Made by a program: the position numbers and the translations under genes | Shown here: positions 22,611 through 32,748 of the stretch, in pieces | How the letters are laid out: each line of letters begins with the position of its first letter | How positions within the stretch are numbered: position 1 is the stretch's first letter | Source of the DNA: Massospora cicadina | Lineage: Eukaryota; Entomophthoromycota; Entomophthoromycetes; Entomophthorales; Entomophthoraceae | DNA length: 64,000 nucleotides | Assembly (NCBI GenBank): GCA_022478985.1 | Contig: JAKSZP010013345.1 | Coordinates: forward strand, 62,001-126,000 | Direction: 5' to 3' | The notes under the pieces: generated by a model | What the model saw: only the letters and a program-made list of their open reading frames with translations | The model's database searches: none | What the model was told of the DNA's origin: nothing

Positions 22611-23719
22611 CTTGGATTCACTATTGTCAAGGCGAAGGACAGGCAGACGCGTTAACCCATCAACATTTATATGGAGTGTCCCTGCTCAATGTTGTTGATC
22701 ATATCATAATGCTAGAGCTTAAGAGCCCAGCGAGCCAACTGCCCAGTAGGAATTTTAAATTTTGTATTTACTTTAATGAGGCGTAGTTGGTAATCACTTT
22801 TAAGGATGTCCCATATAGAAAAGGGCGGTAGTGTTAACAAAGAGAAAGACAGCCAGGTTCTCCTTTTCAGTGCCGCTGTAATTGCGCCCAGCCTTTGAAA
22901 GCATTTTGATAAAATATGAAATGAAATGATCAATCCCTGTTTTATCTAAATGAGCCAAGGTAGCTCCATCGGTCATAATTAGAGGCATCTGTGAACAACA
23001 TGAAGGGCTTTCCATAGTCAGGGTGGAGGAATATTGGCCTTTTTGTAATAGCGCCTTCATGCTTTCAAACGCGGCTTTTTGTTTGGCACCCCAATGGAAA
23101 GGGGTGTTCTTAGCCAGGAGACGGACAAGGGGCTCGCTGAGTTGGGCGAATTTAGGGATTAATTGATGATAGTACCTCATCATGCCCAAAAAGGCTTGTA
23201 TGTCACGAAGATTTTAGGCGTTGGCATCTTGGATATTGCTTTAACCTTACTTTAGAAGTTATATCCCATCTTGAGAGATGGAGTTCCTGAGATAATCAAG
23301 ATTCTTCTGGAAGAAAGTACACTTGGAGAGCTTTAGTTTGATGTTAGATGCCCACAAGCGTTAAAACACCTCCTTTAGGTGAGTGAGATGCTCGTTGAAT
23401 GTTATAGAGAAGACTGTGATGTCATCAAGTTAGACAATCACACGGCTCATCTTAAGGACCTGGAGAATGTGATCCATAGCTCGAGAAAATTAGCTGGCGC
23501 ATTACACAACCCTGAGGTATCTTAGTGGGTTAGAACAACTCTTCGCTGCAGATAAGGGCACACTTCTCCTGATCTTGTGGCAAAAGATAAATCTGCCAAT
23601 ACTCGCTATCCAAGACCATGGCAGAGAAATTTTAGACCCAGAGAGTTGGGCCAGAGCGTCATCAATTTGGGGGATAAGATAGCTGTCCTTCTTTGGGAGG
23701 TTGTTCAGCTTATGGTGGT
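22611..23719 (-). pseudogene. B reverse transcriptase (C-terminal part) and RNase H
   Basis: Starting at the insertion point of A, the frame reads HKLNNLPKKDSYLIPQIDDA, a hallmark Gypsy RT block. The catalytic box is *LDDITVFS at about 23413-23436, with the leading Tyr replaced by a stop. RNase H connection: MMRYYHQLIPKFAQLSEPLV and HWGAKQKAAFESMKALLQKG (about 23183-23040), then the TDGATLAHLD region and GTEKENLAV. Several stops and frame changes. Confidence 0.75.
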
Positions 23720-24574
23720 TGTCATGGTTGAATGACTTGATAGTAAGCACCAACCCCAAGGATAAGGCTGGGCGGCAGGAGGCCCAGAAGGTGAAACTTC
23801 AGGCCTTCCCTGACCTAAAGCACAATCTAGACCAACGCTGGGTACAAGCCAAATATGCCCATGTTGGTACTAGTGAGGTGCAAAACGCTCAGCCCCTTGC
23901 ATCAGCTCTGGCGTTAAAACGGACGAGATATTCAATTAACAATGATGGTTTGATTCAGTTGATTGAGGAATTGGGGTTTGAAACCCGTTCCATTCACGAC
24001 ATTATGCGTTTGGGTAGGGTTCAACTTCAATTGATTGCCCAAGTGAAGTCAGTTTCAGCGTATTAAACCAATCCAGATGGAAGTGTTTGCTTAGTGGTGA
24101 ATCAGTGCTTGGGACTGTATTGGCAGACCCAGAATTACCCCAATGAGGTTTAAATTTGTTTTTTGTGACCAACATTCCTTGTTGGTCGACTTTCCAAAAA
24201 TAAAATAACATTTTTAGTACACAGTTTTCATTATGTTATCCTGGATATTCCTGTGCACAGACCTCTTTGAGGAGGTCTCATTAATCATTAACCATATAAT
24301 TTGTACTACTTTAGTCTTATCCACCAGTGCACCGTTGAGCTTCCCAGGTTCCCTTCAACCTAGAACGTCTAAACCTTACCCCTCCATGCACCTCGACGCT
24401 CTTGTTTGGTTAATCCTCTTAGGGATAACCCTTTCCTTCCTAAGTTACTTGAGCTCAAGCAATCTCTGCAGGACTTAAGTAACTTTTTTACTATTTGCTA
24501 GTTTCCTGGCGTTGGTCCTGTGCACCGTGCACTTCCACTCTGGAAACAGGAGAGTTATAGAGACTTTCCTTACA
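23720..24574 (+). repeat. A 5' LTR
   Basis: A TG...CA repeat of 855 bp. TTTAAA at 24149-24154 is a TATA-like box, and GTTGGTCGACT at 24181-24191 matches the proposed transcript start in the 3' copy with one change. The U3 open frame ends early at 24066, because a TCA codon of the 3' copy is TAA here. Confidence 0.92.
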
Positions 24575-24576
24575 TT

Positions 24577-24587
24577 AGTTGACCAAC
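24577..24587 (+). promoter_or_regulatory. candidate self-priming site (AGTTGACCAAC)
   Basis: The position where a tRNA-complementary TGG is usual holds TTAGTTGACCAACC instead. Its reverse complement, GTTGGTCAACT, occurs at 30169-30179 in the 3' LTR, just downstream of a TATA-like TTTAAA. In Tf1-type elements the first 11 nt of the transcript fold back on such a site to prime cDNA. Here too the match is 11 nt, with one mismatch in the 5' LTR copy. Confidence 0.5.
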
Positions 24588-25019
24588 CACCTAATTTTAT
24601 GGGCATGAACTTTTTCCATGTGGGGCTTTCACAAAGCAAAAATGGTGTGCGCCAGCTGTGGGCTTTAACTGTGGTCAGCCGCTCCGCTGTTTTGGTTTTT
24701 TCCAAAGGTTGGAGCATCTAGGCGTTATTTTAATTGCCTCTAACTGATAAGTACCCTCCCTTTGTGCTTGTACCTGGTGGATACAGATGCTTCATGGTTT
24801 GGAAGTTGTGATTCCCTGACTTTTTGCTGAAATTTACAAAAATATTTAAACAAACCAGTTTTACTTTGGCACATGTTCAGATGGTGTTGGCGGATTATTC
24901 GCAGATGGGCCTGGGGGTGTTGGCCTTGGATAATGTCGGCCAATCCGTTGCTGTCATAGAAATAGGGTCATTTGCATCTAAAAACGCGTTTTTAAACTGA
25001 AATACCATATATACCTCAG

Positions 25020-25774
25020 AACCATATTTGCTCTCTTTTGGCTCAGAGATGGAACCTACTCCTGTGTATCAAATTACCCCAGAAAATCCCCGTTTGACCT
25101 CTTCCATGATTCGCAGCACTCAAGAAGTTTGAAAAGGAACTGCGTCTACAATAAAAAAATGTTTATGCTCCTGCTGAAGATATGGTGGGATATGCGGCCT
25201 CCGTAGTAAGAGTGGCCCAATATCAGTCTCCATTATTTGATTCTAAAACATATCAGGGTGACATTTTAATTCCAGATGAAGAGTTTGTAGGTGATGTACT
25301 GGCGTTCTCTGCTCTAAATAAAGACAATTTGGGGTATTTTCTACTGATAGGTACCATTTTTCCCCTTCAAGGAAATTGAAAACCACTATTATGGTTGATA
25401 CTGGTGCCTCTGAAAACTTTATGGATCAAAGACTAGCCAACTACCTTGAGCTGAGTTACTTGCCAGGTGGTATGGTTAGGGGAGGGGCGTTCCAAGGTAT
25501 TCCCACTCTGAAGATCATTGTGATAGTGGACTATCAGATTGGCAAGTACCACTTGTCAGATCACTTCCAAGCTGTCAAAAACCTCATATACCCTATCAAG
25601 TTGGGTGTGGAGTGGTGGCGGAAGTTTTACATGAAAACCAACTTCAAAGAGAATACCCTATCCCTCACATTAAAGAATGGTTACATATTAGTTGTTCCTT
25701 TGTCTGAGGCTGGCATCCAGAGCGAATGCCCCACTGGCCCCACCTTCACACCCTTAGCCTTGCCCCAATGCTGA
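25020..25774 (+). pseudogene. A gag end and aspartic protease
   Basis: A segment conserved with element C comes first: VYQITPENPRLTSSMIRSTQ and later VGYAASVVRVAQYQSPLFDS (C has VYQITPENLRLT and AGYVSSVVRVDNYPSPF). The protease is open at 25376-25774 with the catalytic DTGAS (MVDTGASENFMDQRLANYLE) and ends in a frame break before RT. Retropepsins cut the Gag-Pol polyprotein. The gag part has stops; the protease itself is uninterrupted. Confidence 0.75.
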
Positions 25775-25839
25775 AGCCCACCGTGGAGGTTCCCCTACCT
25801 TCTTGTTTGGAGGGTTTGGAATCTTCCTTTGATGCTGCA

Positions 25840-27200
25840 TCAGCCGAACATTACCTTATCATTCCAATTACAACTGTGAGTTCAAGCTCACTGTGGATTT
25901 GGTGCGTATATCTTCTCCCATTTACCCATTGACTGTCCGGGAGGAAGAACGTTAGATATATGGGTGAAGGAGCAGTTAGCCAAAGGCGCGATTTTTCAGC
26001 GTACCTCCCCTGTATGTCCCACCTTCTCTTTGTTGAGAAGGCTGATGGTTCTCTACGCCCATGAATAGACTATGGTAACCTCAACAACATCACTGTACCA
26101 GATCTACATCTCATTACTTTGGATTCTCAAATTGCGCGCTATGTGGAGAAGGCTAAGGTCTTTTCCAAGTTAGATTGCCTCAATGCGTTCAAATCAGATT
26201 CATATTAAAAAGGGACAAGAGTGGTTAACCGCATTCCGTACCATAAAAGGGATTTTCAGTTTTGGGTCATGCCCTTTGGGCTTAAGAATGACCCTGCTAT
26301 CTTTCCAACGCTGCATTGATGCAGCGTTGAGGGACTTGTTAGGGATATGCGCGGTGCTTCATGGTCGATATACTGGTGTTTTCCCCTGATCATGAGTCCC
26401 ATACAGTACACCTTTGGTAAGTGGTTGAAAGGTTAAGGGCAGTCCGCCTTATGCTAAAGATCAGCAAGTGTGAATTCTTCAAGTCCCAGGTCACTTTTCT
26501 GGGCAACGTCGTGTTTGACCAAGGACACATGATAACTCCTGACAAGGAGAAGGCTATTCGTGAGTGGCACACCTTTACTTCAGTCAAGGAATTGAGGAGC
26601 TTTTTGGGGACGTTTATGTTCCTCAAGGAGTTCACGTCCAATCTTTCTGAGGTGGCAGCACCCTTATATAAGGCTAGCGGTGCAAAGGTGCTTCAGTGGT
26701 CCCCCATTTTGGAGAATGCTTTCCAAGCAGTGAAGTGCACCCTGTTGTCCACTTCAGTCCTTCGCCAGGTCAACCCCAATAAAGAGTTCATTATGTCTAC
26801 TGATGCCTCCAACTTTGCCATAGCGGCTGCCTTGTTACAAGTAGGCAAAGATGGGATAGAGCATCCGATGGGATATTTTTCTAAGAAAGTGTCTTTGCTG
26901 AGTTGAATTACGCCGTTTTATGACAAAGAGTTACTAGCAGTGGTGGTGGCGCTGACTTATTGGCATTACCACTTGCATGGCTCCTCCCAAACTTTTTGTG
27001 TTTGCACAGACCACCAGGCCTTGCTGTACTACCGCGCATCTCATGTCCTAACTCCACGTCAGACCCATTGGCATGAGACCCTTTCCTAATTTGCCTTTTA
27101 TTACAAGTTCACCAAGGGCGATGATAATTGTTTGGCAGATGCTTTAAGCCGCAACTCTACTTTAGCTCCTGATCCAAAGGAGGTAGAGATACATAATACC
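25840..27200 (+). pseudogene. A reverse transcriptase and RNase H
   Basis: The RT start is near YPLTVREEE and WVKEQLAKGAIFQRTSPVCP. Other blocks are FSFGSCPLGLRMTLLSFQRC (Gypsy consensus F.VMPFGL.NAP..FQ) and the catalytic box at about 26362, read as MVDILVFSPDHE, which has lost one Asp codon of YVDD. The 26421-26906 open frame covers the connection domain (SKCEFFKSQVTFLGNVV). RNase H has MSTDASNFAIAAALLQVG, FYDKELLAVVVALTYWHYHL, CTDHQALLYY and LADALSRN. Stops and frameshifts are scattered. Function: cDNA synthesis and removal of the RNA strand. Confidence 0.85.
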
Positions 27201-28052
27201 CAGTTGAAGATTCTGCTGGGTAAGATTTTATCTCAACTTCCCGCTCCCACAGCTGCACGCCAGCGCTTGCATCTCTGGAAATTGCAGAGAAATACTGCAT
27301 GTTCAGAAAGGTAGTCCTTTCTCAGCTGCTATCAGCCAAATATACTATGGTACTTGCTAAGAGAGCTTTGAATCAGGAGGACTTATCCAGGGGTTATCAC
27401 ATAAAGGATGAGATGTTGTGGTTTCAGGAGCGCCTATGGGTTCCTGCTGGACCACTGCGCCTGGAAATCATCCAGGACCATCATTATGGAATCACCATTG
27501 GTTATCCTTGGAAAGCAAAATCTTAGAGTTGATACAACGCACCTACAATTGGAAGGGCTTGCCTTCTCAGGTGGGATGGTATTGTAAATAGTGCCTGATT
27601 TGCAATCAAATAAAACCAAATCGTCAACCTTTAGCAGGTTTGTTGGTACCAGTCCAAAAGACTGAAGGGCCCTGGACTTCCTTATTGGTGGATTTCATTG
27701 TGGAGCTACCTGCCTCTGATGGTTATGATGCCATCATGGTGGTGGTGGACTGATTTACAAAGTTCGCCCGCTTTATTCCTTTCAGAACAACAATAACCGT
27801 GGCTGAGATGGCTAGGCTTTTCGTCACTCATGCGTTTGCGCTCCATGGGGTTCCTCAAGAGATTATCAGTGACTGGGGACCCCAGTTTACCTCCATCTTT
27901 TAGGAAGAGTTGTGTAAGACTCTTCAGATTCGCACATGCCTTTCAACTTCCTATCGCCCCAATCAGATGGGCAGACTGAACAAGTGAACCAGTGTTTGGA
28001 AAAGTTTCTGCAGTGTTACACTGCACTGGATCATTTGGATTGGGTTTCTCAC

Positions 28053-28931
28053 TGTGGGATCCGCCAATGGATGCCACAAATAATTTATTAAAGTGAAATA
28101 TTTTACTTTATACTAAAAGTATAAATAACGTTTGTTAAAGTTTTATATGGTTTTTTCATTATTCAGGCAGGGTAAAAACAGGAAAGGTCCCTTTGTCAAT
28201 ACTAGCTTTTCCTATTTAAACTAGTCCAAATTTTGAGACCAGGGGTATTTGAGGCAAAAAAATGCAAAGCTCAGTTATCTTAATTAAGAAATATAGGCTT
28301 TTGGCCTATCAGATCAAAGATAAAAAATTTTTGGAGGCAGAACTGACCCATGCGGTAACAATTTGATAAATTGTATCCAATCACCAGCGATTAAAATCTT
28401 TTCACCTTGGCAGTGGTCAGACTTGGATGGTAATGATTGGGTAATTTGGCAGTGGTCAGACTCAGATGGTAATGATTGGGTAATTTGGCAGTGGTTGGAC
28501 TCGGATGGTAATGATTGGCTAATGTTTACCCTATCATCCTTGAGTAAAATCTTTTCACCTCGGCGGTGGTTAGACTCAGATGATATTAATTAGTTAACTT
28601 GCACCCAATCATTGATGGGTAAAATCTTCTTGCCTTGCAAAGGTTCCAATCCGTGCAATATTATACTCCTCAAATTTGCAAAGGAGTCAGAGTAATCCTA
28701 TTATTAATTAGTACCTTTTTAAGCTGATTTTTGTGATAAATTGTATTATTACGGTTGTTAGGATTCCACCAAGAATCCACTAAGGTCTTTTCGCTGTGGG
28801 TACTCATATTGTTGATATCTACAATATTATTAGAAGATTGGGCAGGTGATGGGCCAATCATAGTAGCAGATTTGGGAGCACTAAGACCTCCAACATTCTT
28901 TTTCTTACATTGAAAAGGAGAATGTCTGACA
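28053..28931. mobile_element. E: solo LTR inside A integrase
   Basis: An 879-bp insert beginning TGTGGGATCC and ending AATGTCTGACA, with perfect 5-bp flanks CTCAC (28048-28052 and 28932-28936). The terminal AATGTCTGACA and parts of the right half (TTCCACCAAGAATC, CAACATTCTT) match the LTR of element B, so E is a diverged relative of that family. Solo LTRs arise by recombination between the two LTRs of one element. Confidence 0.88.
28409..28525 (+). repeat. three 39-bp tandem repeats in solo LTR E
   Basis: GGCAGTGGTCAGACTYRGAT is followed by GGTAATGATTGGGTAATTT, and the unit recurs at 28409, 28448 and 28487. A fourth, weaker relative (GGCGGTGGTTAGACTCAGAT) lies near 28563. The unit length is a multiple of three, so a spurious open frame with a 13-residue period crosses it. 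In LTRs such arrays often act as enhancer repeats. Confidence 0.85.
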
Positions 28932-29403
28932 CTCACTTTCCTATGGCCCAATTTAGCTACAACAACACTTTGCACTCTTCAATCAGTTGTTCCCCCCTTT
29001 TTCCAACCATGGTTTTAACCCCGCCTTTAATATGGAGTCCAGCTGTGTATCTAAAGTTGATGTGGTGGTGGACTTTGCCAGACTATCAAGAAGGTCCGCC
29101 AGGGGGTTTCCACAAGTTTTGAGGCGGCAATGCAAGTGTATAAGGAGAACGCTGATGGCAAGCGCCAAGTGGTCCATCATACAAGGAAAGAGATCTCGTG
29201 ATGCTTAATGTTTGTAATATCCCTATCAAGCAGCCATGCAAAAAGCTGGGACCAAAGAGGATTGGCCCTTACCGTGTAGTTAAAAAGGTGGGCCATGCCT
29301 CATACCAGTTAGATATTCCCTCTTCATTTTGGATCTTCTCCGTCTTTCATGAGAGCAAATTGATGCTGTTTGAGGCCCCCCACCAGAGACTCCTGAGGCT
29401 TAT

Positions 29404-29706
29404 TTGGTGGATGGGGCGCCAGAGTGGGAAGTGGAGGAAATAGTAGCCTCCCATATTGTTAAAAGAAGGCTTGTATACCTGGTATCCTGGAAGGGGTTTG
29501 ATGTGGCAGAGAACAGTTGGGTGCCAGAACGTGACTGTGTACATGCCCAAGACCTGATTGAAGCATTACATAAACGTTTTCCTGAGGCTGCAGGATTAAA
29601 GTCCAAGCCAGCCTTTGCTGCTATGAAGTTGTCTACAGCACATAAAAACTTCTCCTTAGCGAACGACCCTGGAGGAGGGTGGAGCCCAAGAAAAAGGAGA
29701 GGGTAA
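29404..29706 (+). CDS. A chromodomain, end of pol
   Basis: An uninterrupted 100-residue stretch: EWEVEEIVASHIVKRRLVYL, then VSWKGFDVAENSWVPERDC and AQDLIEALHKRF. This is the chromodomain fold of fungal chromoviruses (aromatic cage residues in Y-L-V-S-W-K-G-F and the W of NSWVPE), which steers integration to marked chromatin. The frame ends in GGGWSPRKRRG at TAA, directly before the 3' LTR. Element C shows GGGVEPQQNGRVMSW at the same place, so A appears to have lost one G near 29678 and the original frame ran on into the LTR. Confidence 0.85.
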   Translation: MVDGAPEWEVEEIVASHIVKRRLVYLVSWKGFDVAENSWVPERDCVHAQDLIEALHKRFPEAAGLKSKPAFAAMKLSTAHKNFSLANDPGGGWSPRKRRG

Positions 29707-30134
29707 TGTCATGGTTGAATGACTTGATAGTAGGCATCAACCCCAAGGATAAAGCTGGGCTGCAGGAGGCCCAGAAGGTAAATTTTCAGGCCCTCCCTGA
29801 CCTCAAGCACACTCTAGACCAACGCTGGGTGCAAGCCAAATTTTCCCAGGTTGGTACTAAGGAGGTGCAAAACGCCCAGCCCCTTTCATCAGCTCTGGCG
29901 TTAAAAAGGACGAGATATTCAATTAATGATGACAGTTTGATTTGGTTAATTGAGGAATTGGGGTTCAAAACCCGTTCCATTCATGACATTATGCATTTGG
30001 GTAGGGTCCAACATCAATTGATTGCAAAAGTGAAGTCAGTTTCAGCGTATTCAACTAATTCAAAGAGGAAGTGTTTGCCTAGTGGTGAATCAGTGCTTGG
30101 GGGTGTTTTGGCAGACCCAGAATTACCCCGATGA
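29679..30134 (+). CDS. U3-encoded open frame, probable C-terminal Pol extension
   Basis: 151 codons starting MEPKKKERVMSWLNDLIVG, overlapping the polypurine tract (29688-29706) and filling U3 to just before the TTTAAA box (30137). Homologous peptides are readable in the other LTRs: 23720-24066, 47984-48826 minus, 1-559 minus, and the diverged C-type LTRs (46896 and 53636 leftwards). Shared points are ND(L/I)IVG, DKA, LPDLKHTLDQRWVQAK, NAQP, ALK.TRY, WLIEELGF and IM.LGR. No known family was recognised. The sequence is hydrophilic and helical in character, with no signal peptide or membrane segment. It is either a Pol tail that is now split off by a 1-nt deletion or a separate accessory protein. 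Confidence 0.6.
   Translation: MEPKKKERVMSWLNDLIVGINPKDKAGLQEAQKVNFQALPDLKHTLDQRWVQAKFSQVGTKEVQNAQPLSSALALKRTRYSINDDSLIWLIEELGFKTRSIHDIMHLGRVQHQLIAKVKSVSAYSTNSKRKCLPSGESVLGGVLADPELPR
29688..29706 (+). promoter_or_regulatory. A polypurine tract
   Basis: AAGAAAAAGGAGAGGGTAA directly precedes the 3' LTR. It is the usual primer for plus-strand cDNA and at the same time codes for the KKKERV of the U3 frame. Confidence 0.75.
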
Positions 30135-30561
30135 GGTTTAAATTCGGTTTTCAGGGACAACATTCCTTGTTGGTCAACTTTCCAAAAATAAAATCCCATT
30201 TTTTGTACACAGTTTCCATTATGTTATCCTGGATATTCCTGTGCACGGACCTCTTTGAGGAAGTCTCATGAATCATTAACCATATAATTCGTACTACTGT
30301 AGTCTTATCCACCAGTGCACCGTTGGGCTTCCCAGGTTCCAACCAACCTAGAACGCCTAAACCTTACCCCTCCATGCACCTCGACGCTCTTGTTTGGTTA
30401 ATCCTCTTAGGGATAACCCTTTCCTTCCTAAGTTACTTGAGCTCAAGCAACCTCCATTGGGCTTTAGTAACTTTTGTACTATCAACTAGTTTCCTGGCAT
30501 TGGCATGTGCACTGTGCGCTTCCACGCTGAAAACAGGAGAGTTATAGACACTCTCCTTACA
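29707..30561 (+). repeat. A 3' LTR
   Basis: 855 bp, TG...CA. Proposed parts: U3 29707-30168 with TTTAAA at 30137-30142; R starting at GTTGGTCAACT (30169); AATAAA poly(A) signal at 30187-30192. The distance from box to start is 32 nt, which fits a TATA-driven promoter. Confidence 0.9.
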
Positions 30562-31735
30562 GTAGTCCATAACTACCCAATGAAATTCATTTTTCTTCTT
30601 AATTAATAGGAGCGGGGATGACCAAGGGCTTTAGGAAAGCACCAACTACCCAGCTTCTAACAACTGTTTGAGCTCCATCCGAATCTGTTGCTCTTCAACT
30701 TTTGATTTGTGGTAGGGTTTGGAGCGAATAGGCTGAGCATCACCAACGTCAATGGTATGAGTCCAACCCTTCACGTGCCCATAATCAGTGTCAAAGTTAG
30801 AGAAAATGCCGCTGTATGCCTCAAGCAGGGTGTAGACTTTCTACAGCTCATCTGGGGTTAAATCATCAGAAATATGAACTGAAGATAGGGTACATATGGA
30901 ATGGCCAGCGGCTAAACCCATATCCATCCTAGATCCAATACAGTGAACTTGCTTTATTTTCTCAAGTGGAATCAGCATGCCTCTTCCGATCTCCTGATGC
31001 TTTTTTACAGCCATATCCTTCTTGGTGAGATTTCCTAACAGAAAATTAATGTGTCGTTGATAATCAGGGTCTAGAACGCCTGGCAAAACTCTGGGCCCCA
31101 AATGACTAATTACATCAATGCTAATTAGGTGCAGAAGACAATTGTGTGGTATTTAAACGGTAATCTTCATGTCAATTGCCCTTTGTTAACCAGCCTTGAT
31201 AGTCACTTCTTTAGAAGCGTAGAAAGGGATACCATTAAGGCGTCCACTGATTGAGGTAACAGTTTGGTATGTTGTTTCGCAGTGATATAATATAGGGATA
31301 AAGCAAAAGAGGGATATTTGACTATGCAAACATATTACTTTTTATAAGAGTCATCATTTGTCAAAATCAGGGGAATCTCGTAGTTAAGCAGGGAGAGATA
31401 AACCCTGCTTCAAGTTTAAAAAGCCCTTCATACTTGAGCATGAATTGGGTATCTTAAGTAGATCATAGTATTGCTAGTTAGGGCCACCGCGGGAGCAGAC
31501 AAGATGAGCTTCCAAAACGTATGGGAAGGGAAGAGTACGCTCTAATGGTGCAGGTGTTGTTGGGACCTGCAGTCCCAAATTCTTGGGTGTAGTTGATATT
31601 GGGGGCCAGTTTAATTTTTTAATGAGTTTTGATGACACAACGTTTACTGGATACCCAGTGTCAAGGATAGTGTTAACCCAAACTCCATTGACTGAGACTT
31701 CCACTTTAGTTAAAGTTCCACCCAAGTTGGGGGAA
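30562..31735 (-). pseudogene. B protease and N-terminal reverse transcriptase
   Basis: Protease: VNTILDTGYPVNVVSSKLIK (about 31690-31625), with the DTG triad and Tyr where Ser or Ala is usual. RT leader: THTIDVGDAQPIRSKPYHKS then KVEEQQIRMELKQLLEAG, and LVIPAPINLKKKNEFHWVVM then DY, where element A cuts the frame. On the other side of A the sequence continues as HKLNN. The two halves together give the Gypsy 'VDYR.LN' block. It carries a few stops besides the insertion. Confidence 0.8.
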
Positions 31736-31739
31736 AGAG

Positions 31740-32531
31740 CGAGAACCTCCTAGTTGGAGAGTATAGAAAGTCGTTTGGCTGTCTCAGAGTATTTCTCTAA
31801 AGTAAACCGCAGGGTATGAACACACTGGCTTGGCGGATCAAGGTGGCAATGAACTGTTCAGCATCACTAGCAACGACAATGACCTCTTAAAACCCCTAAA
31901 CACTTGGCGAAGTAAGTTTGGCGGGGGATTTGAGCCCAATCCACTCTATCAGGGTTCAACCTGTCAGGTATCTCCACTTCATATGGGGCTCCTAAGACAT
32001 AGTGACCTCTACCTTCGCCACCCCCTTCAGATTTGTCATCAGAGGGATTATCAATGCAGGTTAGGGAGGCCGCAGGGGGTAAGGTAGGTTCAGGGCTTCC
32101 CTTAAGGCATAATAGTCCTTTGGTGACTCCTCCACCTTATTAGCTTTTGATAGAGGCGTTGAAATTTGCACAGCTCGATTTTTGACCTTTAAAGTAGGGG
32201 GTTTGCGCTGCCTCATAGAGACAGGTTTCAAACTTGAGTTAGCTGTCTGAGAGGTTGAGAAAGATAGCTTCGTGGAAGGGGATGCTTCTTCTACACCAGA
32301 TTTAGGTCAATCAGTGGATGTGTGTTTTTGTAAAACAGGAGGTTTAGCGTTTGTGTCTTGGTCATTTAACCCATTGTTAATGGGGGTGATTGGCACTCAA
32401 GAAAGGGTATTAGACTTAGGAGAAGGCTTTTGAGCCACTTGAGAAGGTTGCCCTGGAGAAAAAAATGGGAAAGGCAAAGGAACGACTGCTTTCACCAACT
32501 GGGTTTCTGAAGCTGAAGATGAAGGGGAGCA
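31740..32531 (-). pseudogene. B gag, second part
   Basis: A Pro/Ser/Lys-rich segment between the protease and the L6 insertion, for example AVVPLPFPFFSPGQPSQVAQ and KPVSMRQRKPPTLKVKNRAV. It is broken by stops. It continues on the far side of L6 at 38995, because SSASE here follows the GQCSPSS end there once L6 is removed. No zinc knuckle is clear. Confidence 0.5.
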
Positions 32532-32748
32532 CAATTCTCTTTCTGCTAAGCATCACTTTTCGAAAATCAATTCAGCCTGAAATTTAGCTCCACTAAAGAG
32601 ATTTACGAAAACTTTTAGCAAATATGGCGGGAAACCCCGCAAAAGAACCCGCAGGCTATGCCAAACGAGCCAGCACCACCCCAAACGAAGCAACCCTCGG
32701 TTACCCACCTCAGGGTCAACCAGAATCACCCGCTCTCAAGCAGCAGCC

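Larger units (their letters stand above)
27201..29403 (+). pseudogene. A integrase, split by solo LTR E
   Basis: The zinc domain is seen as HHYGITIGYPWKAK and CLICNQIKPNRQ (HHCC). The core has GPWTSLLVDFIVELPASDGY then DAIMVVVD, FALHGVPQEIISDWGPQFTS (IISDRG box, Arg changed to Trp) and STSYRPNQMGRLN (YHPQTDGQ). At 28052 it is interrupted by E. It resumes at 28937 as FPMAQFSYNNTLHSSISCSP (FAEFAYNN box), and GFSH joins FPMAQ in frame when E and one target copy are removed. The C-terminal region has GPKRIGPYRVVKKVGHASYQ and IFSVFHESKL. Confidence 0.85.
23720..30561 (+). mobile_element. Chromovirus A (Ty3/Gypsy), inserted in B
   Basis: The two LTRs are each exactly 855 bp (23720-24574, 29707-30561), starting TGTCATGG and ending CCTTACA. 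The flanks GTGGT (23715-23719) and GTAGT (30562-30566) fit a 5-bp target duplication with one mutation. The internal order on the plus strand is a truncated gag, protease, RT, RNase H, integrase, chromodomain. The integrase is split by solo LTR E. Most of gag is missing (only about 800 bp lie between the LTR and the protease). The two LTRs differ at many positions, so the insertion is not recent. Confidence 0.92.

Noticed and set aside
28363..28593. Open frame with repeating DSDGNDWVIWQW
   Set aside because: It is the translation of the 39-bp tandem repeats in solo LTR E; no start context, and the repeat is noncoding LTR sequence.
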